Part shown: one piece after another, positions 12,993 to 15,620 of the stretch
How positions within the stretch are numbered: the stretch's first letter is position 1
Layout: each line of letters begins with the position of its first letter
DNA from: an uncultured Rubrobacteraceae bacterium
GTDB lineage: Bacteria > Actinomycetota > Rubrobacteria > Rubrobacterales > Rubrobacteraceae
Direction: 5' to 3'
Assembly: GCA_902806105.1 (NCBI GenBank)
Contig: CADCVI010000039.1
Span: forward strand, 1-15,620
DNA: 15,620 nt
Notes under the pieces: generated by a model
Told to the model about the DNA's origin: nothing
What the model saw: the letters and a program-made list of their open reading frames with translations, nothing else
The model's database searches: none
Translations under genes and position numbers: made by a program

Positions 12993-14210
12993 GTGGAGGC
13001 GCGGCTACGGTTGCTCCCGGAGTTTTTGGGGGTCTTGGCGTTCGGGTTCGTTCTTTATTTCATCATGCTTGCCTCGCAAGGAGCCCTCGGGCGGGATGGG
13101 CTGCTGTTCTCGTTCGAGACGTGGCTGGAGAGGGCGCCGGACAGCGCGCTCTACCGCTTCTTCTGGCTCCTCGGCGACACGTCGGAACCCACGTTCTACG
13201 CGAGCCTCTTCGGCGGGATCGGCCTGCTGGCCTTCGCCCTCCTGGCCCATGTGCTGTACCAGGCGAACTCGAGGTGGAGGGGTATTCCCATCTGCTACGG
13301 CACGGGGCTGTGGCCCTGGATCTTCGCCGCCTCGCTTATAGGGCTCGGGCTCTCCGTCGCCCTGTTCGGCGGTCTGCTCTCGGGGGGGTGGGCCCCCACC
13401 TTCGTCCCGTTCGTCAGCGTGCCGGCCGCCGTGGTCTTCGTCTACGGCGCGGGCTGGAAGAACGCCCTCACCGGTGGCATCCTGGGAGCGCTCGTCACGT
13501 TCCCCATCGCCTACCTGGTCATCCAGTACGTCCTGACCCCCCTGGGTCTCCCGGGCGTGATCGGTGCCGTCACCGGCATGTGGCTCGGGGCGATCCTGGT
13601 CCTCGAGCTCTGCCGGTACCTGCCCTGGATGAGCCGCGAGGGGGCGCCCCCCGAAGGCGAGGATATACCCGAGACCAGGGAGGGGACGGATCTTCCCGAG
13701 CCGCCCCCTCCCGTCGACCCGAACCGCAGGGGTTGGTTCGGCCGCCGGGTGCTCGCCGACTTCAGCGAGGCCCAGTTCTACGGGAACGAGTGGGCCTCGG
13801 CGGGACTCTTGTTGGGTACGCTCCTCTCCTGGATCCTCAACCCCTTTCACCCTGCACTCGGGACCGGCCTGTTGCCCGCCGTCATCCTGAGCCAGGTCCT
13901 CACCTCTGCCGTGGGCGTGCTCCTCTACTACGAGAGGTGGCGGGAGCTTGGGTGGTACCCGACGTTCGTCCCGCTGGTGAGCGTGGCGCCTGCCATGGCG
14001 CTGGCCTTCGGCGGCACCATGCAGAGCATCCTGCTGGGCGCGGTGCTCGGGGCGATACTGGCGCCGCCGGTGGCGCAGTTCGTCATCGACAGGCTCCCCG
14101 ACCACTGGCACCTGTTCATCGGTAACACGTTGTCCATGGCCCTCTCCTCCCTGGTCGTGTTTCTAATACTGAGGTACGGGCTGGGGTTCGAGATGCCCCC
14201 GGCGTCGTAG
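12993..14210 (+). CDS. Polytopic membrane protein with internal duplication
   Basis: GTG 12993 is preceded by AGGAGG (12979-12984) with 8-base spacing and gives 405 residues. I count about eleven hydrophobic segments, near residues 10-28, 73-90, 105-127, 136-153, 158-178, 185-207, 267-283, 291-312, 325-340, 345-364 and 376-395. The two halves are related: GWAPTFVPFVSV (132-143) matches GWYPTFVPLVSV (320-331), each followed by a Gly/Ala-rich helix pair, and EPTFY (65-69) before the first half matches EAQFY before the second. A Pro/Glu/Asp-rich hydrophilic linker (about 215-250) joins them. This two-repeat plan is common in transporters. I do not recognise the family. The amidohydrolase gene follows after 176 bases on the same strand, so transport of its substrate is a reasonable guess. 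Confidence 0.85.
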   Translation: MEARLRLLPEFLGVLAFGFVLYFIMLASQGALGRDGLLFSFETWLERAPDSALYRFFWLLGDTSEPTFYASLFGGIGLLAFALLAHVLYQANSRWRGIPICYGTGLWPWIFAASLIGLGLSVALFGGLLSGGWAPTFVPFVSVPAAVVFVYGAGWKNALTGGILGALVTFPIAYLVIQYVLTPLGLPGVIGAVTGMWLGAILVLELCRYLPWMSREGAPPEGEDIPETREGTDLPEPPPPVDPNRRGWFGRRVLADFSEAQFYGNEWASAGLLLGTLLSWILNPFHPALGTGLLPAVILSQVLTSAVGVLLYYERWRELGWYPTFVPLVSVAPAMALAFGGTMQSILLGAVLGAILAPPVAQFVIDRLPDHWHLFIGNTLSMALSSLVVFLILRYGLGFEMPPAS

Positions 14211-14313
14211 GGGAGGCACGCTTGCCGACGGCCTACGCTGCCCCCGGCACATCGCGCAAGGCCGGTCGAGGCGCAATGAGCCCGCAGGGTTATATGAGTC
14301 TGGCAGTTGCAAA

Positions 14314-14354
14314 CGGTGGGCAGATTGCCGCGAGCGGTGGTGTAGCTGCCCATC
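14314..14354 (+). promoter_or_regulatory. Hairpin in the leader of the amidohydrolase gene
   Basis: TGGGCAG (14317-14323) pairs with CTGCCCA (14346-14352), extended by one wobble and one G-C pair. The 22-base inner region contains a smaller CCG/CGG hairpin. It ends about 20 bases before the ribosome site. It has no T tract and matches no riboswitch I know; regulation is speculative. Confidence 0.3.
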
Positions 14355-14386
14355 CCGCTCCGGCGGTCCCCTAGAAGGAGGTACGT

Positions 14387-15620
14387 ATGGCCTACGACAC
14401 GAACGCTGGCTCTTTGCCCGATGTGCTCGCGACGGTGCGGCAGGGACGGCTCCACGATCCGTTGGCGAGGATCGCGATTTCCGGGAGGACGGTCCTGAAG
14501 GGCGGAACGGTGATCGACCCGGCCAACGGCGTCGAGGCCGAGATGGACGTGGCGTTTCGGGGGCAGCGCGTCGAGGAGGCCGCGGACGAGATCCGGCCCG
14601 AGCACGGCGACCGCGTCGTCGACGTGAGGGGGTTGCAGGTCTGGCCGGGGCTCATCGACATCCACCTGCACCTCGGCGACCTTTTCGAGACGAGTTCGGC
14701 CCCGATCTTCGAGTCCGTCGCCGACGGCGTCACCCTGGCCCTCTCGCCGGGGGCGGGCAACTCTTTTATGTCCCCGTCGCTGCTAGGTGCAGAGGTAGAT
14801 CGCGGCGTGCCCGTGAACATGGGCCTCTACCTCGGCGGCCCGAACGTCATGGGCTGCCTCCTGTCAGTAGACGAGCTGATCGCACTCTTCAACGGCGAGC
14901 TGCCGGAGGAGATCGCCTACGAGAAGATGACGCGCAACCCGATCACCTACCTGACCGCCCCGCTCACGGTCGGCCTAAAGGACCACATGGGTCACTTCAT
15001 CGCCTCCGACGAGATGCTCGATGGCCTGTTCGAGATTTCGTCCCGCGCCGGACTGGTCTTCATGAGCCACGCTCAGGACCCCGCCCACAGCGAGCGCCTG
15101 GCAGGTCTGTCGAACGGGAGACCCGTGCACCTGACGCACCTCCCCGCGGCGGGCTCCGGGAGCCACGGCGACCCGGTCGAGAGCATGCGGCGGATGGTCG
15201 AGCTGCTCAGGCAGCCGCATGTCACCGGGGACCTTACAACGTCCCACCTCAGGCCGGGGCTTGGCAACCGCGACGGCATACTGATAGACAGGGCCGCGCA
15301 ACAGGTCGCCTACGAGGCCCTCGCGGACGGCACCGTCGACGTGCTCATCTCCGACGGGCAGTGCGACGCGACCATGAAGGGCTTCGGCGACACGCGCGAC
15401 AACGTCCCGGCGATCCTGGAGCTGGCCGAGGCGGGGGTTCTGCCGCTCGCCCGCGCCGTGGCCACGATGACGAGCAACGTGACCCGCCTGATGGCCGCCC
15501 TGACCCGCGAGGATTGGTGGACGCGCGAGCTGGGTCACCTGGGGGCAGGGGCGAGGGCCAACGTAACGGTCGTCGATCCGCACGACAAGCTCCCCACGTT
15601 CGTCTTCGTAAACGGGGTGA
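14387..15620 (+). CDS. Amidohydrolase-superfamily enzyme (dihydroorotase/hydantoinase-like), 3' end outside window
   Basis: From ATG 14387, with AAGGAGGT (14375-14382) upstream, 411 codons are present with no stop before the window edge. A small beta-sandwich part comes first (residues about 30-85: RTVLKGGTVIDPANGVEAEM and VVDVRGLQVWPGLID). The metal motif HLH follows at 93-95 (DIHLHLGD). Other likely metal or catalytic residues are H228 (FMSHAQD), H251 (LTHLP) and D323 (ISDGQ). The end (GARANVTVVDPHD, then TFVFVNGV) is the usual return to the beta-sandwich, so only a short tail is missing. This layout fits metal-dependent cyclic amidases such as dihydroorotase, hydantoinase or adenine deaminase relatives. 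DIHLHLGD in place of the common DxHxH-R and the lack of nearby pyrimidine genes argue against a housekeeping dihydroorotase. Substrate unknown. Confidence 0.9.
   Translation, partial: MAYDTNAGSLPDVLATVRQGRLHDPLARIAISGRTVLKGGTVIDPANGVEAEMDVAFRGQRVEEAADEIRPEHGDRVVDVRGLQVWPGLIDIHLHLGDLFETSSAPIFESVADGVTLALSPGAGNSFMSPSLLGAEVDRGVPVNMGLYLGGPNVMGCLLSVDELIALFNGELPEEIAYEKMTRNPITYLTAPLTVGLKDHMGHFIASDEMLDGLFEISSRAGLVFMSHAQDPAHSERLAGLSNGRPVHLTHLPAAGSGSHGDPVESMRRMVELLRQPHVTGDLTTSHLRPGLGNRDGILIDRAAQQVAYEALADGTVDVLISDGQCDATMKGFGDTRDNVPAILELAEAGVLPLARAVATMTSNVTRLMAALTREDWWTRELGHLGAGARANVTVVDPHDKLPTFVFVNGV

Overview
This is a high-GC window with strong AGGAGG-type ribosome binding sites. It carries a class E-like sortase, an F420-type luciferase-like oxidoreductase, several short accessory gene pairs and many decayed genes. 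This fits a Gram-positive actinobacterium, possibly Rubrobacter-like. The taxonomic call is inference from gene content and style only; no rRNA or marker gene is present.

Layout. (1) 33-1051: a small molybdate-binding TOBE (Mop) protein with its terminator, then a convergent gene for a glutamine-rich helical protein with a short C-terminal domain. (2) 1257-3590: an accessory patch. The 5' stub of an alpha/beta hydrolase is cut off beside a complete tyrosine recombinase. A VapBC-type toxin-antitoxin pair diverges from the recombinase, then come a 93-bp palindromic repeat (copy A) and a broken rhodanese gene. (3) 3767-8889: a mostly metabolic stretch on the + strand: an alpha/beta hydrolase with an Asp nucleophile, a short-chain dehydrogenase, a tandem DUF427 gene with a frameshift, a luciferase-like F420-type oxidoreductase, and a well-preserved haloalkane dehalogenase of the LinB/DhaA type. 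(4) 8985-10645: a second accessory patch, all on the - strand: an acetyltransferase relic cut by the second 93-bp palindrome (copy B), a DUF6429-like relic, a Phd/PemK-type toxin-antitoxin pair, and a frameshifted DUF433 antitoxin-like gene. (5) 10978-15620: a sortase, a long stem-loop between convergent genes, an amidase on the - strand, then a duplicated-fold membrane protein and a dihydroorotase/hydantoinase-like amidohydrolase on the + strand. The amidohydrolase runs off the window.

How it fits together. The two accessory patches share a repeat family, toxin-antitoxin genes and gene debris, and look like sites of repeated insertion and loss around a stable metabolic core. The core enzymes (dehalogenase, second hydrolase, dehydrogenase, flavin/F420 oxidoreductase) could work on small, possibly halogenated, organic compounds, but no shared pathway is proven. 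The last genes suggest uptake and hydrolysis of an amide or cyclic ureide, again by inference. I did not find a clear new multi-gene system. The most unusual items are the paired palindromes, the polyglutamine protein and the duplicated membrane protein next to the amidohydrolase.
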